A DNA stretch of 64,000 bases from JBNFVY01 sp049943335 (lineage in GTDB: Bacteria; Pseudomonadota; Alphaproteobacteria; Rhodobacterales; Rhodobacteraceae): the NCBI RefSeq assembly GCF_049943335.1, contig NZ_JBNFVY010000001.1, positions 186,001 to 250,000 of the forward strand, written 5' to 3'. Under the pieces are notes generated by a model. It was given only the letters and a program-made list of their open reading frames with translations. It made no database searches and was not told the origin of the DNA. Position 1 is the stretch's first letter; the number at the start of each line of letters is the position of its first letter. Below are positions 1-8,516 of the stretch, in pieces. The position numbers were made by a program, and so were the translations under genes.

Positions 1-236
1 CGTACGATCAGAGGTTGAATAACACCTTTTTCTTTAATGGATTCAGACAGATCACGCAGATCTGCCTCGTTGAATTGGCGCCGCGGCTGATCGGGATTGG
101 GTGCGATGGCTTCTATGGGTAGGAAGCGTTCTGGTTTGGCAGGCTGATCGGACGATTCGCTTTCCGGGACGACATCGGCCATTAGCGCTGACAAGCCGCG
201 CCCTAACCCTCGGGATTTCTGGTTTTTATTCGCCAT
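1..236 (-). CDS. parB: Chromosome-partitioning protein ParB, N-terminal part (runs off window)
   Basis: Only the first 78 or so codons are in the window; the rest lies left of base 1. The protein begins MANKNQKSRGLGRGLSALMA, the GRGLSAL box at the ParB N-terminus that contacts ParA, and continues with LPIEAIAPNPDQPRRQF, the start of the ParB/Srx CTPase core. ParB loads at parS sites and spreads as a CTP-dependent clamp; two perfect parS sites lie 1.4-3.3 kb away in this window. The gene follows parA with a 2-bp gap, so the two are almost certainly co-transcribed. The ATG at 236 is the natural start. Identification is firm; the C-terminal dimerisation domain cannot be judged. Confidence 0.95.
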   Translation of the reverse strand, partial: MANKNQKSRGLGRGLSALMADVVPESESSDQPAKPERFLPIEAIAPNPDQPRRQFNEADLRDLSESIKEKGVIQPLIV

Positions 237-238
237 TG

Positions 239-1033
239 TTAGTTTTTCCCTCTGGTAGCCACTTCTCTTGCAAGCGCGCGATAAGCTTTTGCACCCCGAG
301 AATTCGGGTCATAATTCAAAACCGGCATCGCGAAAGACGGTGCTTCACTCACCCGGACATTCCTCGGAATTACGGTCTTGAAAACCAGATCCCCGAGGGT
401 CTGTCGTGTGTCGTCTTCAACTTGCAAGGTCAGGTTGTTCCTTGCGTCATACATTGTAAGAGCAACGCCCTCAATCCGGAGTTTTGGATTGGCCGTTTGC
501 CGAACCTCGCGGATTGTCAGCATGAGCTGCGACAGGCCCTCAAGTGCGAAAAATTCACATTGCAAAGGCACCAATACAGCATCTGCAGCAACCATGGCGT
601 TGACCGTGAGCAGGTTCAGCGACGGCGGGCAGTCTATAAGGATATAATCCAATGCATAATCGTCGATCGCAGGCTGACGTAACGCGTCGTGAAGAAGATG
701 GCTTCTTTTCTCCAACGCCACCATCTCCATATCAGCAGAGCTTAGATCAGTTGTGGCTGGAGATATAAAAAGGCCTTCAATATCAGTGCGGTGGACGACG
801 TCTGACAACAGGGTATCTTCCAAGAGTAAGTCATAGGTCGTTGCTTTGCGATCATCGACACCAAGCCCGGTTGACGCATTTCCCTGAGGATCAAGGTCGA
901 CCAGAAGTACGCGTTTGCCCAATTCTACAAGCGCCGCCCCCAGATTGATTGTTGTAGTGGTTTTTCCGACACCACCTTTTTGGTTCGTGACCGCAATAAT
1001 TCTGGGCAGCGGACGACGGGTGGGATCAGGCAC
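239..1033 (-). CDS. parA: Chromosome-partitioning ATPase ParA (Soj family)
   Basis: This is a deviant Walker-type ATPase that binds DNA non-specifically and drives segregation of ParB-parS complexes. The deviant P-loop KGGVGKTT lies near residue 20, followed by the second Walker motif LLVDLDPQGNAS and the conserved LIDCPPSLNLLT. The C-terminus has the DNA-binding basic region and the family motif VRVSEAPSFAMPV. I start at the GTG at 1033 (264 aa) because an AGGAG lies 7 bp before it at 1041-1045; the longer TTG start at 1048 would swallow that ribosome-binding site. The start overlaps the end of rsmG by 8 bp and the stop is 2 bp before parB, so rsmG-parA-parB form one unit. Confidence 0.96.
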   Translation of the reverse strand: MPDPTRRPLPRIIAVTNQKGGVGKTTTTINLGAALVELGKRVLLVDLDPQGNASTGLGVDDRKATTYDLLLEDTLLSDVVHRTDIEGLFISPATTDLSSADMEMVALEKRSHLLHDALRQPAIDDYALDYILIDCPPSLNLLTVNAMVAADAVLVPLQCEFFALEGLSQLMLTIREVRQTANPKLRIEGVALTMYDARNNLTLQVEDDTRQTLGDLVFKTVIPRNVRVSEAPSFAMPVLNYDPNSRGAKAYRALAREVATRGKN

Positions 1034-1649
1034 GCTTAATCTCCTCAATTTTCAGGATCGTTGCCTGGGGATCGGTCTTGCTAGCAAATTCCATCATTGA
1101 GAAATCCCATGTTTTCCGGGCTTCCTCAACCTCATGTTGCGCGGCTTTGCCTTTCGGGAACAAACACACGGTGTGTTCGTCTTGTTGTCGGTATGCATAT
1201 TCAAGAAGCTTTGACAGTGGCGCCAGGGCACGGGCGGAAATCACACTCGGTGAGCATTTTTTTACGGATTCAATCCTGTCAGCGGTGACGTCAGCATTGA
1301 GGTCTATTTCTCTGACGACGGTTCTTAGAAAAGCTGCTTTTCGTTGATCGGATTCTACCAGCTGAAATACCACTTTTGGGCTTCTTTCCTTTGCCAGAAT
1401 CGCCAAGACAAGGGCTGGGAAACCCCCTCCTGAACCCAAGTCCATCCATGTGGTTAGGGGATCTGGTGCCAAATCCCACAATTGAACAGAATCCAGAAAG
1501 TGCCGTGACCAAAGAGCCGGCAGCGTCGATGGCGCAACAAGATTGATTTTTGTATTCCAGCGTTCAAGAAGACGGGAGTAGCCGCGAAAGCGTTCCATTG
1601 TTTCACGTGAAACATCGACGCAAGAAAAGAATTCATCTTCCGAGGTCAT
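1026..1649 (-). CDS. rsmG: 16S rRNA (guanine-N7)-methyltransferase RsmG (GidB)
   Basis: This enzyme methylates N7 of G527 in 16S rRNA using S-adenosylmethionine. At 207 aa it has the usual family length. The SAM-binding motif [15 protein letters not shown] lies around residues 71-85, and the family motif [10 protein letters not shown] precedes it. The N-terminal VSRET (about residues 13-17) is encoded by a perfect parS site, so the DNA serves both as code and as centromere site. The ATG at 1649 overlaps the mnmG stop by 4 bp (ATGA), showing translational coupling in the mnmG-rsmG-parA-parB order. Loss of RsmG is known to give low-level streptomycin resistance in several bacteria. Confidence 0.95.
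   Translation of the reverse strand: MTSEDEFFSCVDVSRETMERFRGYSRLLERWNTKINLVAPSTLPALWSRHFLDSVQLWDLAPDPLTTWMDLGSGGGFPALVLAILAKERSPKVVFQLVESDQRKAAFLRTVVREIDLNADVTADRIESVKKCSPSVISARALAPLSKLLEYAYRQQDEHTVCLFPKGKAAQHEVEEARKTWDFSMMEFASKTDPQATILKIEEIKRA
1041..1045 (-). promoter_or_regulatory. Shine-Dalgarno AGGAG deciding the parA start
   Basis: Read on the minus strand, AGGAG is followed by ATTAAGC and then GTG at 1033. The perfect site and 7-nt spacing favour the GTG start over the upstream TTG at 1048, which overlaps this element. Confidence 0.75.
1599..1614. promoter_or_regulatory. parS centromere site 1 (inside rsmG)
   Basis: The 16-mer TGTTTCACGTGAAACA is a perfect palindrome identical to the universal ParB-binding parS consensus. 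It lies within the coding region of rsmG and encodes VSRET. ParB is known to nucleate at such sites near origins. Confidence 0.95.
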
Positions 1650-3520
1650 GCCGAGTATTTTTGAACCTTGCGGACTTGCGACAAGATCAAGACCAACGCC
1701 GCAGGTGTAATTCCTTCAATGCGTTGGGCTTGCCCAATCGTCTCTGGTCGCGACAACGTCAGCTTTCGCACCAACTCATTGGAAAGTCCGCTCATGGATT
1801 CATAATTAAAATCCAATGGTATAACGACACCCTCATCCCGTTGGAGGGCCTTTACATCTTTCAACTGCCTCTCGACATATTGGGCGTAAGTCGCGTCTCG
1901 CTTTATCTGCTGCTTGATTTCATCAGGGTATCCAGTAACTTCAGGGAATAACTCACTAATTTGATCGAAATCAGAATCTGGGAAAGCCAAAAGCTCCAGA
2001 CCATTGCGGCGGCTCCCATCTTCGCTAACCTTGAATCCAGAGTCGTTCAGTTGTTTTGATGTCAGCGTCCTGGATGTCAGAGCGTCTTTCGCCGAGTTCA
2101 GCTTGTCCAGTTTGGTTAAGAAAGTAGATTTTCTTGTTTTCGACACGCAACCCAAATCGATGCCTAAAGGCGTCAGGCGCTGATCGGCATTGTCTGCCCT
2201 CAGAGATAGCCGGTATTCCGCGCGCGACGTGAACATTCTATACGGTTCGCTAACACCACGAGTCACAAGATCATCGACCATAACCCCTATGTACGAGTTT
2301 GTACGGTCAAAAATAATTGGCTCTTCGCCACTGGAAATGGTGGACGCATTCAGGCCAGCAACCAAGCCCTGCGCCGCCGCCTCTTCATACCCGGTCGTCC
2401 CATTAATCTGACCCGCAAGAAACAATCCCTGAATGCTTCGCAACTCTAGGGTTCGATTGAGTCCTCTTGGATCGACATAGTCGTACTCAATCGCGTAGCC
2501 CGGTTGAAGGATGTCGACATTTTCTAACCCTTGAATGGTACGTACATACCGATGCTGGACATCTTCGGGAAGCGAAGTCGATATACCGTTGGGATAAACC
2601 GTATGATCGTCGAGGCCTTCTGGTTCCAGAAATACTTGATGCGATTCCTTATCTGCGAACCTAACGATCTTGTCTTCTATTGATGGACAATATCTTGGTC
2701 CGACCCCCGAAATATGCCCCCCGTACATGGCAGAGCGTTCGATGTTCGAAGCGATTATGTCGTGGGTTGCTGAGTTGGTATGAGTAATGCCACAGCTAAC
2801 TTGGCGAACCTGTGGTTTTGAATTCAGAAACGAAAACATCACCGGATCGGTATCCCCTGGCTGTTCTGCTACAAGGTCCCAATTGATCGTGCGGCCATCC
2901 AAACGGGGCGGCGTGCCTGTTTTCAATCGCCCCATTTTCAAACCGAAATTCAGCATGCAATCCGCCAAGCCACGCGAGGCTCTATTGCCCATGCGCCCGC
3001 CCGGAAAACTGTCATCACCAATGTGAATGACGCCATTCAGGAATGTTCCAGACGTTAATATTACTGCGCCAGACGAGAACTTAGTGCCATCTCTGAGTTT
3101 TACACCTGTCACTACGGTGCCTACGGTCAAAATTTCGGTAACTTCTCCAAAAATGACGCTGAGATTTTCTGTTCGTGCAATTTCATTCTTCATCGCCTGA
3201 CGATACAGCTTTCGATCCGCCTGCGCGCGCGGGCCTTGTACTGCCGGGCCTTTTCGACGGTTCAATAAACGAAATTGGATGCCGGCTTGGTCAGCCACAC
3301 GACCCATGACACCGTCCAGCGCATCAATTTCTCTGACAAGATGGCCCTTACCCAACCCGCCGATCGCCGGATTGCATGACATGACGCCAATGTCTTTTTC
3401 AGACATTGTGATAAGTGCCGTGTTGCGCCCCATCCGTGCTGCCGCTGCCGCCGCTTCACAACCGGCATGCCCGGCCCCTATGACAATAACGTCGAAATCA
3501 TAATGTTTCACGTGAAACAT
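1646..3520 (-). CDS. mnmG: tRNA uridine-5-carboxymethylaminomethyl modification enzyme MnmG (GidA)
   Basis: MnmG, with MnmE, installs the carboxymethylaminomethyl group on U34 of several tRNAs, using FAD, NADH and methylene-THF. The 624-aa length is typical. The dinucleotide-binding motif [14 protein letters not shown] lies at residues 11-24, the GidA signature [11 protein letters not shown] near 275, and [17 protein letters not shown] near 370. The protein starts MFHVKH, where ATG TTT CAC GTG AAA CAT is itself a parS site, a coincidence also known in other bacteria. It is 2 bp downstream of mnmE and overlaps rsmG by 4 bp, so partner genes are co-expressed. Confidence 0.97.
   Translation of the reverse strand: MFHVKHYDFDVIVIGAGHAGCEAAAAAARMGRNTALITMSEKDIGVMSCNPAIGGLGKGHLVREIDALDGVMGRVADQAGIQFRLLNRRKGPAVQGPRAQADRKLYRQAMKNEIARTENLSVIFGEVTEILTVGTVVTGVKLRDGTKFSSGAVILTSGTFLNGVIHIGDDSFPGGRMGNRASRGLADCMLNFGLKMGRLKTGTPPRLDGRTINWDLVAEQPGDTDPVMFSFLNSKPQVRQVSCGITHTNSATHDIIASNIERSAMYGGHISGVGPRYCPSIEDKIVRFADKESHQVFLEPEGLDDHTVYPNGISTSLPEDVQHRYVRTIQGLENVDILQPGYAIEYDYVDPRGLNRTLELRSIQGLFLAGQINGTTGYEEAAAQGLVAGLNASTISSGEEPIIFDRTNSYIGVMVDDLVTRGVSEPYRMFTSRAEYRLSLRADNADQRLTPLGIDLGCVSKTRKSTFLTKLDKLNSAKDALTSRTLTSKQLNDSGFKVSEDGSRRNGLELLAFPDSDFDQISELFPEVTGYPDEIKQQIKRDATYAQYVERQLKDVKALQRDEGVVIPLDFNYESMSGLSNELVRKLTLSRPETIGQAQRIEGITPAALVLILSQVRKVQKYSA
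3504..3519. promoter_or_regulatory. parS centromere site 2 (over the mnmG start codon)
   Basis: A second perfect TGTTTCACGTGAAACA. It includes the ATG of mnmG and its first codons, so ParB occupancy here covers a translation-start region. It is 1.9 kb from the first parS and about 3.5 kb from the candidate origin. Confidence 0.95.
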
Positions 3521-3522
3521 CC

Positions 3523-4809
3523 CTATTTTCCAAGACAGAAACTCGAAAACACTTCATCGAGGACATGCTCGACATCCACGTGACCGACCAACGCTTCTAA
3601 CGTCCGAACTGAAGTTCTGATCTCCTCTGCTGCCAATTCGGAGAAATCAGGACCCCGTGATACTTCGATTCGAGCGTTTGCCAAAGCGGCATTTGCCAAC
3701 TCCAAGGCATGGCGTTGGCGTTGGTTCGCCGCAGTTGAAGCCCCAGAGGCCATTTGTTCAAGTCGTTTTAGTGTTTCTGCAATAAGTTCTTCGATTCCAA
3801 ATCCGGTCACTGCTGAAATCGACAAACCCGACGTGCCCTTCAAGTCTGCCTTGGATGTCACAAACAGATCATGTGCCTTACCGATCCCAAAGCTCTCTGG
3901 GTCCCCTTCTTCCGAAAGAAACCATCGCAGATCTGCCGATTTGGCCCGCTCAATCGCCCGGGAAACACCTATGGATTCAACCACATCATCACTTTCGCGC
4001 AAACCTGCAGTATCCAACAACGTCACAGCAAATCCACCAAGATCCATCCGCACCTCAATGACGTCGCGCGTCGTCCCGGCGATTTCTGATGTGATAGCAG
4101 CATCGCGCCCTGCAAGCGCATTCAGTAAAGTAGACTTGCCAGCATTCGGTGGCCCGACAATGGCAATTTCAAATCCTTCTCGTATTCTCTCTGCCGCGCC
4201 TGATCCTTGTATTTCGTCCGAGATGTCGTCCGACACACGCGCAAGCAAATCCATTACTTCCGGCGATACATCCACCGGAACATCCTCATCGGCAAAGTCG
4301 ATAGTTGCTTCAAGAAGCGCTGCTGCCCGAATGAGTTCCTTTCGCCATTTTGACGCACGCTCGCCCAAAGCACCCGAAAAGAGTTTCAACGCTTGTTTTC
4401 GTTGGGCTTCGGTTTCGGCTTCGATCAGATCACCCAAGCCTTCAATCTGGGCTAAATCCATCCGATCATTCATCAGCGCCCGACGGGAAAACTCTCCAGG
4501 CTCGGCCAACCGAAACCCTGGAAGGTCTTGAAGAGCCGACAGAACAGCGCGTTCTATAGCTATGGAGCCGTGGATTTGAAATTCAACGACGGGCTCACCC
4601 GTAAAACTGGATCCTTCGTTGAAACACAGCACCAGACATTCATCGATAAACTCAGAATCACGACAAAACTTGCGTAACGCCGCCTTCCTCATTTCGGGAA
4701 GCGGGCGCGCATATTTTTCAACTGCCAAGAACGCCTGTGGCCCGGAAATCCGGACCACACTTATTCCTGCACGCCCGCGTGCGGTAGCGGTAGCAAAGAT
4801 CGTATTCAT
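3523..4809 (-). CDS. mnmE: tRNA modification GTPase MnmE (TrmE)
   Basis: MnmE is the GTPase partner of MnmG in U34 modification. The N-terminal folate-binding domain starts [21 protein letters not shown]. The inserted G domain has P-loop GPPNAGKS (residues 219-226), switch GTTRDV and DTAG motifs; the G4 motif reads TSKAD rather than NKxD, a mild deviation. The C-terminus ends FCLGK, the conserved CxGK tail whose cysteine is needed for modification. I choose the ATG at 4809 (428 aa) because family members begin M-x-TIFA; a GTG at 4818 would add three residues. It is the first gene of the mnmE-mnmG-rsmG-parA-parB string. Confidence 0.96.
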   Translation of the reverse strand: MNTIFATATARGRAGISVVRISGPQAFLAVEKYARPLPEMRKAALRKFCRDSEFIDECLVLCFNEGSSFTGEPVVEFQIHGSIAIERAVLSALQDLPGFRLAEPGEFSRRALMNDRMDLAQIEGLGDLIEAETEAQRKQALKLFSGALGERASKWRKELIRAAALLEATIDFADEDVPVDVSPEVMDLLARVSDDISDEIQGSGAAERIREGFEIAIVGPPNAGKSTLLNALAGRDAAITSEIAGTTRDVIEVRMDLGGFAVTLLDTAGLRESDDVVESIGVSRAIERAKSADLRWFLSEEGDPESFGIGKAHDLFVTSKADLKGTSGLSISAVTGFGIEELIAETLKRLEQMASGASTAANQRQRHALELANAALANARIEVSRGPDFSELAAEEIRTSVRTLEALVGHVDVEHVLDEVFSSFCLGK

Positions 4810-4836
4810 ACCTAACACATTGTTATAAGGTAATAA

Positions 4837-6108
4837 TTAGGCGTTCATCGAGTCGAAGAACTCGGCATTCGTCTTGGTTTGCTTCAACTTCGATATCAGG
4901 AACTCGATCGCATCCGTTGTGCCCATCGGGTTCAATATCCTGCGCAAAACATAGGTTTTCTGCAGATCTTTGGCATCAACAAGCAGATCCTCTTTCCGCG
5001 TACCGGACTTGAGGATATCCATAGCGGGGAACACCCGCTTGTCTGCCACCTTGCGGTCAAGCACGATTTCGCTGTTACCAGTTCCCTTGAATTCCTCAAA
5101 GATGACTTCGTCCATCCGACTGCCAGTATCGATCAGAGCCGTTGCGATAATCGTAAGGGAACCGCCCTCTTCAATATTTCTCGCTGCGCCAAAGAACCGT
5201 TTCGGGCGCTGAAGTGCATTCGCATCCACACCGCCGGTCAGGACCTTGCCAGATGAGGGTACGGTCGTATTGAACGCGCGACCAAGCCGTGTGATCGAGT
5301 CAAGCAAGATGACGACATCTCGCTTGTGTTCAACCAGGCGCTTTGCCTTTTCGATGACCATTTCGGACACCGCAACGTGACGTGTGGACGGTTCGTCAAA
5401 GGTCGAGGAAATCACCTCGCCCTTCACCGACCGCTGCATGTCGGTCACTTCTTCGGGGCGCTCGTCGATCAGCAGAACAATAAGATAGCATTCAGGATGG
5501 TTCGTTTCGATCGAATGCGCGATGTTTTGCAACAAGACCGTCTTACCCGTCCGCGGAGGAGCAACAATCAACGATCGCTGGCCCTTCCCGATCGGCGATA
5601 CAAGATCGATGATCCGCGCAGAACGATCCTTGATCGTAGGATCCTCAATCTCCATTTTCAGACGATCATCGGGATAGAGCGGCGTCAGGTTGTCAAAGCT
5701 GACTTTGTGACGGGCCTTTTCGGGTTCCTCAAAGTTGATCGACGTGACCTTTGTGATCGCGAAGTAGCGCTCGTTCTCCAAGGGGGCCTGGATGACACCG
5801 TCGACGGTGTCGCCTGTACGAAGCGCGTACTGACGAATGATGTCAGGTGAAACGTAGATGTCATCGGGACCCGACAGGTAATTCGCTTCGGGCGACCGCA
5901 GGAAGCCAAAGCCGTCTTGAAGAACTTCCAGGACACCATCCCCGGAAATCTCCCAACCGTCCTCTGCCCGCTCTTTGAGAATGGAAAACATCATATCACC
6001 CTTACGCATGGTAGAGGCGTTTTCGATTTCCAGCTCTTCTGCCATGTCGAGCAGATCTTTCGGCGTCTTTGCCTTCAGCTCGGCCAGCTGCAAACTATTT
6101 TCGGTCAT
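4837..6108 (-). CDS. rho: Transcription termination factor Rho
   Basis: Rho is the hexameric RNA helicase for factor-dependent termination. The N-terminal helix bundle includes [21 protein letters not shown], followed by the RNA-binding cold-shock-like domain ([17 protein letters not shown]) and the ATPase core with Walker A APPRTGKT and Walker [12 protein letters not shown] choose the ATG at 6108 (423 aa, MTENSLQ) over an in-frame start at 6141, because the family begins here and GTAGG lies just upstream. Between hemJ and rho a short GC hairpin (6169-6182) could be a leader or attenuator element; Rho is autoregulated in other bacteria. Sensor residues for bicyclomycin were not examined. Confidence 0.96.
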   Translation of the reverse strand: MTENSLQLAELKAKTPKDLLDMAEELEIENASTMRKGDMMFSILKERAEDGWEISGDGVLEVLQDGFGFLRSPEANYLSGPDDIYVSPDIIRQYALRTGDTVDGVIQAPLENERYFAITKVTSINFEEPEKARHKVSFDNLTPLYPDDRLKMEIEDPTIKDRSARIIDLVSPIGKGQRSLIVAPPRTGKTVLLQNIAHSIETNHPECYLIVLLIDERPEEVTDMQRSVKGEVISSTFDEPSTRHVAVSEMVIEKAKRLVEHKRDVVILLDSITRLGRAFNTTVPSSGKVLTGGVDANALQRPKRFFGAARNIEEGGSLTIIATALIDTGSRMDEVIFEEFKGTGNSEIVLDRKVADKRVFPAMDILKSGTRKEDLLVDAKDLQKTYVLRRILNPMGTTDAIEFLISKLKQTKTNAEFFDSMNA

Positions 6109-6228
6109 TGGAATACCTACGCGCACGGGCCAACAGGCCACTGCATTGCTATTATCAAGGGAAACAGGCGGCCGGACGGCCGTTTAGAGGCTGGATAAAA
6201 CCCGGCAGGACCAGAGTCAACGATATCT

Positions 6229-6681
6229 TTAGAACGGACGGGCGATAACCATTGTTACAATAACGATCATGAGAAGCGTCGGAACTTCATTCATCAGTCG
6301 GTACTGTTTGCCTGAGGTCCGGTTAAGCCCGGCAATGAAGTCCTTGCGCCTCTGGCTCAACCAATAGTGGAACCAGGTCATCGCAATCACCGCGACGGCC
6401 TTGACCCACGGCCAACCCCAAGACCAGTCGATCACCCCGGGCGTAAACACCATGATCAGACCACAAACCCAAGCGACGATCATGGCAGGGTTCATGATCA
6501 CGCGCAGCAGCTTCAATTCCATGAGTTGAAACAGATCATCCGTCTTGCTTCCCTGCTCTACGCTCTCAGAATGTCTTACGAAAAGCCTGGGTAGATAGAA
6601 CAGACCTGCCATCCACGAGATGACAGCGATCACATGCAGGGTCTTCACCCAAGGGTAGATTGCCACAAGCAGATCGCTCAT
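6229..6681 (-). CDS. hemJ: Protoporphyrinogen IX oxidase HemJ (membrane protein)
   Basis: HemJ is the oxygen-independent-cofactor-free membrane protoporphyrinogen oxidase used by most alphaproteobacteria. Four hydrophobic segments are visible. The first contains LHVIAVISWMAGLFYLPRLFVRH, with the conserved histidine and the W-x-x-x-x-F/Y-x-P-R motif of the family. The C-terminal part has YRLMNEVPTLLMIVIVTMVI, also characteristic. Two adjacent ATGs (6684, 6681) follow GGAGGA at 6685-6690; the second has the better spacing, giving 150 aa. It precedes rho on the same strand and faces the candidate origin. Confidence 0.92.
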   Translation of the reverse strand: MSDLLVAIYPWVKTLHVIAVISWMAGLFYLPRLFVRHSESVEQGSKTDDLFQLMELKLLRVIMNPAMIVAWVCGLIMVFTPGVIDWSWGWPWVKAVAVIAMTWFHYWLSQRRKDFIAGLNRTSGKQYRLMNEVPTLLMIVIVTMVIARPF

Positions 6682-6753
6682 CATTCCTCCTTCGCCCATG
6701 AAGACATCATTAATAAATATAAAGAAAGTAAAGATTGTTGTCTTAGTAGGCCC

Positions 6754-6762
6754 TGTGGATAC
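6754..6762 (-). promoter_or_regulatory. DnaA box-like 9-mer
   Basis: TGTGGATAC, read on the minus strand as GTATCCACA, matches TTATCCACA at 8 of 9 positions. Confidence 0.6.
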
Positions 6763-6856
6763 CGTGGATTATATTGTTGTCCACCAAGTTGTCTTGCGAC
6801 ACCTGGCACCTAAAATATCTGGGCCAATTTATCAAGATGCCGATAAAATCTATGTA

Positions 6857-6869
6857 AATCAAATCATTG
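6857..6869 (+). promoter_or_regulatory. IHF-consensus match in candidate oriC
   Basis: AATCAAATCATTG fits WATCAANNNNTTR at every defined position. IHF bends origin DNA in Caulobacter and E. coli. A degenerate 13-mer like this can occur by chance, so only the setting makes it interesting. Confidence 0.45.
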
Positions 6870-6882
6870 AAAATATGGCCGG

Positions 6883-6891
6883 TGTGGATAG
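6883..6891 (-). promoter_or_regulatory. DnaA box-like 9-mer
   Basis: TGTGGATAG, read on the minus strand as CTATCCACA, is 8 of 9 to the DnaA consensus. It lies 14 bp after the IHF match. Confidence 0.6.
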
Positions 6892-6929
6892 AATGGGAAA
6901 ACCAAGACCTTTCGGGCACCGGCTGCAGG

Positions 6930-6938
6930 TTATCCATA
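6930..6938 (+). promoter_or_regulatory. DnaA box-like 9-mer
   Basis: TTATCCATA is 8 of 9 to the DnaA consensus on the plus strand. Confidence 0.6.
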
Positions 6939-7026
6939 GCCACACGGAGCGAGAGCCAACACTGGAAAATAGCGATACAGAATGTAAACAAAACCATAAG
7001 ATTTCGTTAAACACCCGGTTTGACCA

Positions 7027-7041
7027 TTAACTCCACATTAA
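7027..7041 (+). promoter_or_regulatory. Perfect CtrA binding site (TTAA-N7-TTAA)
   Basis: TTAACTCCACATTAA has both TTAA half-sites at the exact 7-bp spacing of the CtrA consensus. It lies 43 bp before the maf start and inside the candidate origin, so CtrA could act on replication, on maf transcription, or both. Confidence 0.65.
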
Positions 7042-7074
7042 CTTACCAGCCCACACACGCACTCCCCCACTAGG

Positions 7075-7083
7075 TTATCCCCA
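7075..7083 (+). promoter_or_regulatory. DnaA box-like 9-mer abutting maf
   Basis: TTATCCCCA is 8 of 9 to the DnaA consensus and ends directly at the maf ATG. No Shine-Dalgarno is visible before that ATG, so maf may have a leaderless or weakly initiated message. Confidence 0.5.
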
Positions 7084-7683
7084 ATGATGACTCCGCTCGT
7101 CCTTGCCTCCAGCTCTACGACACGGCGAAAACTGCTCGAAAACGCGGGCGTGCCGATCCAACTTGAAGTGCCACGATTGGATGAGGATGTGATCAAAACG
7201 TCCCTGGTCGCAGAAGGCGCAAAACCGCGTGAAGTCGCGGACGCCTTGGCCGAGGCAAAGGCCCGGAAAATTTCACTGAAACACCCGGACGCGCTGGTGT
7301 TGGGATGTGATCAGGTTCTCGACCACCAAGGCCAGTTGCTTTCAAAACCCGCATCCCCTTCCCAAGCATACCAGCAGTTGTCGGGCCTGAATGGCCAAAG
7401 GCACAAACTGCTGAGTGCGGCCGTGATCTATCACGAAGCAAAACCTGTTTGGCGCCACATCGGTGAGGTCAGGATGACGATGCGCACCGCATCGGATGCC
7501 TATTTGAAGGACTACGTTGATCGGAACTGGGATCGCATTCAAGACTGTGTCGGGGGCTACCGTCTGGAAGAGGAAGGAGCCCGCCTGTTCGCCCGCGTCG
7601 ATGGCAGTTACTTCGACGTTCTTGGGTTGCCGCTGCTGGAAATTTTGTCCTATCTGACTCTTAGGGGGGACCTACCGGGATGA
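7084..7683 (+). CDS. maf: Maf-family nucleoside triphosphate pyrophosphatase
   Basis: Maf proteins hydrolyse non-canonical or methylated nucleoside triphosphates to monophosphates. The N-terminal LVLASSSTTRRKLLENAG is the substrate-binding SSSxxRxxLL motif, and ALVLGCDQVLDHQGQLLSKP carries the catalytic aspartate region (normally GxDT/Q-V). The length of 199 aa is normal. Two ATGs in tandem (7084, 7087) make the start uncertain by one residue. It is the first gene of maf-aroE-coaE-dnaQ, with a 4-bp overlap to aroE. A CtrA box and a DnaA-like box lie directly upstream. Confidence 0.92.
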   Translation: MMTPLVLASSSTTRRKLLENAGVPIQLEVPRLDEDVIKTSLVAEGAKPREVADALAEAKARKISLKHPDALVLGCDQVLDHQGQLLSKPASPSQAYQQLSGLNGQRHKLLSAAVIYHEAKPVWRHIGEVRMTMRTASDAYLKDYVDRNWDRIQDCVGGYRLEEEGARLFARVDGSYFDVLGLPLLEILSYLTLRGDLPG

Positions 7684-8516
7684 GTGATACGAAAATTCCA
7701 CTTGCTGGCGTCATTGGATCGCCAGTGGCTCACAGCCGTTCGCCGGCTCTGCATACATATTGGCTCAAGACCTATGGGATCCGCGGGCATTATATTCCCA
7801 TGGATATTGCTCAGGCAGATCTGAAAGCCGCGATTGAAACCCTACCCAAACTCGGTTTCGTCGGGGCCAACGTAACCGTTCCCCACAAGGAACGCGTGCT
7901 TGAACTGGCAGACCTGGTGACCGACCGGGCGGCGCTGATCGGTGCGGCAAACACCCTGATTTTTCGAAAAGACGGTAAGGTTCACGCTGACAATACAGAT
8001 GGCTATGGGTTTGTTGAAAACCTGCGCCAGGGGGCAAGTGACTGGGACCCCAAACGTGGCCCTGCGGCCGTCATCGGCGCCGGAGGAGCGGCGCGCGCTG
8101 TCCTGGCTTCGCTTATCGAAGTGGGCGTTCCCGAAATCAGGATTTCAAACCGCACCAGAACCCGGGCAGAGGCACTTCGCGCCGAATTCGGGACAAGAGT
8201 CATAGTGTATGACTGGGTACAAGCAGGCAATATGCTGGAAGGGGCGACAACAGTGGTCAACGCATCGTCGTTGGGTATGGTCGGTAAACCTGAATTGCGC
8301 GTCCCCCTTGATGGGCTGTCGGCAGATGCGGTTGTGACCGACCTGGTCTACGCACCCCTTCAAACGTCATTGTTGAAGAGGGCTAGTGAAATGGGCAGTC
8401 GCACCGTGGATGGTTTGGGAATGCTGTTGCATCAAGCTGCCCCGGCCTTCGAAAGGTGGTTCGGTCATCGCCCCACCGTCGATGAACAAACACGTCAAGT
8501 GGTGCTGAACGCATGA
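7680..8516 (+). CDS. aroE: Shikimate dehydrogenase AroE
   Basis: AroE reduces 3-dehydroshikimate to shikimate with NADPH in the aromatic amino acid pathway. Visible motifs: GVIGSPVAHSRSPALH at residues 10-25 for shikimate binding, NVTVPHKE with the catalytic lysine near 65-72, DNTDGYGF near 103, and the nucleotide-binding GAGGAARAV near 137 followed by SNRTRTRAE, whose arginines indicate NADP preference. The length of 278 aa is typical. It overlaps maf and coaE by 4 bp each (ATGA), so the unit is translationally coupled. Confidence 0.96.
   Translation: MSDTKIPLAGVIGSPVAHSRSPALHTYWLKTYGIRGHYIPMDIAQADLKAAIETLPKLGFVGANVTVPHKERVLELADLVTDRAALIGAANTLIFRKDGKVHADNTDGYGFVENLRQGASDWDPKRGPAAVIGAGGAARAVLASLIEVGVPEIRISNRTRTRAEALRAEFGTRVIVYDWVQAGNMLEGATTVVNASSLGMVGKPELRVPLDGLSADAVVTDLVYAPLQTSLLKRASEMGSRTVDGLGMLLHQAAPAFERWFGHRPTVDEQTRQVVLNA

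Larger units (their letters stand above)
6685..7083. other. Candidate chromosomal replication origin (oriC)
   Basis: About 400 bp without a convincing gene lies between divergent hemJ and maf. It is AT-rich, with long A/T runs at 6705-6740 and 6960-7040. It holds four matches to the DnaA box TTATCCACA with one mismatch each, one IHF-consensus match and one perfect CtrA site. The setting fits: in several alphaproteobacteria the origin lies beside hem genes and next to maf/aroE/coaE/dnaQ, and parAB-parS are within 7 kb. The part of the gap up to about 6700 also holds the hemJ ribosome-binding site. No 13-mer DUE repeats are evident by eye. Activity is inferred, not shown. Confidence 0.7.

Noticed and set aside
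6698..7030. 110-codon plus-strand frame and 84-codon minus-strand frame in the hemJ-maf gap
   Set aside because: No family resemblance, unusual composition, and the DnaA/CtrA/IHF motifs explain the region better as non-coding.
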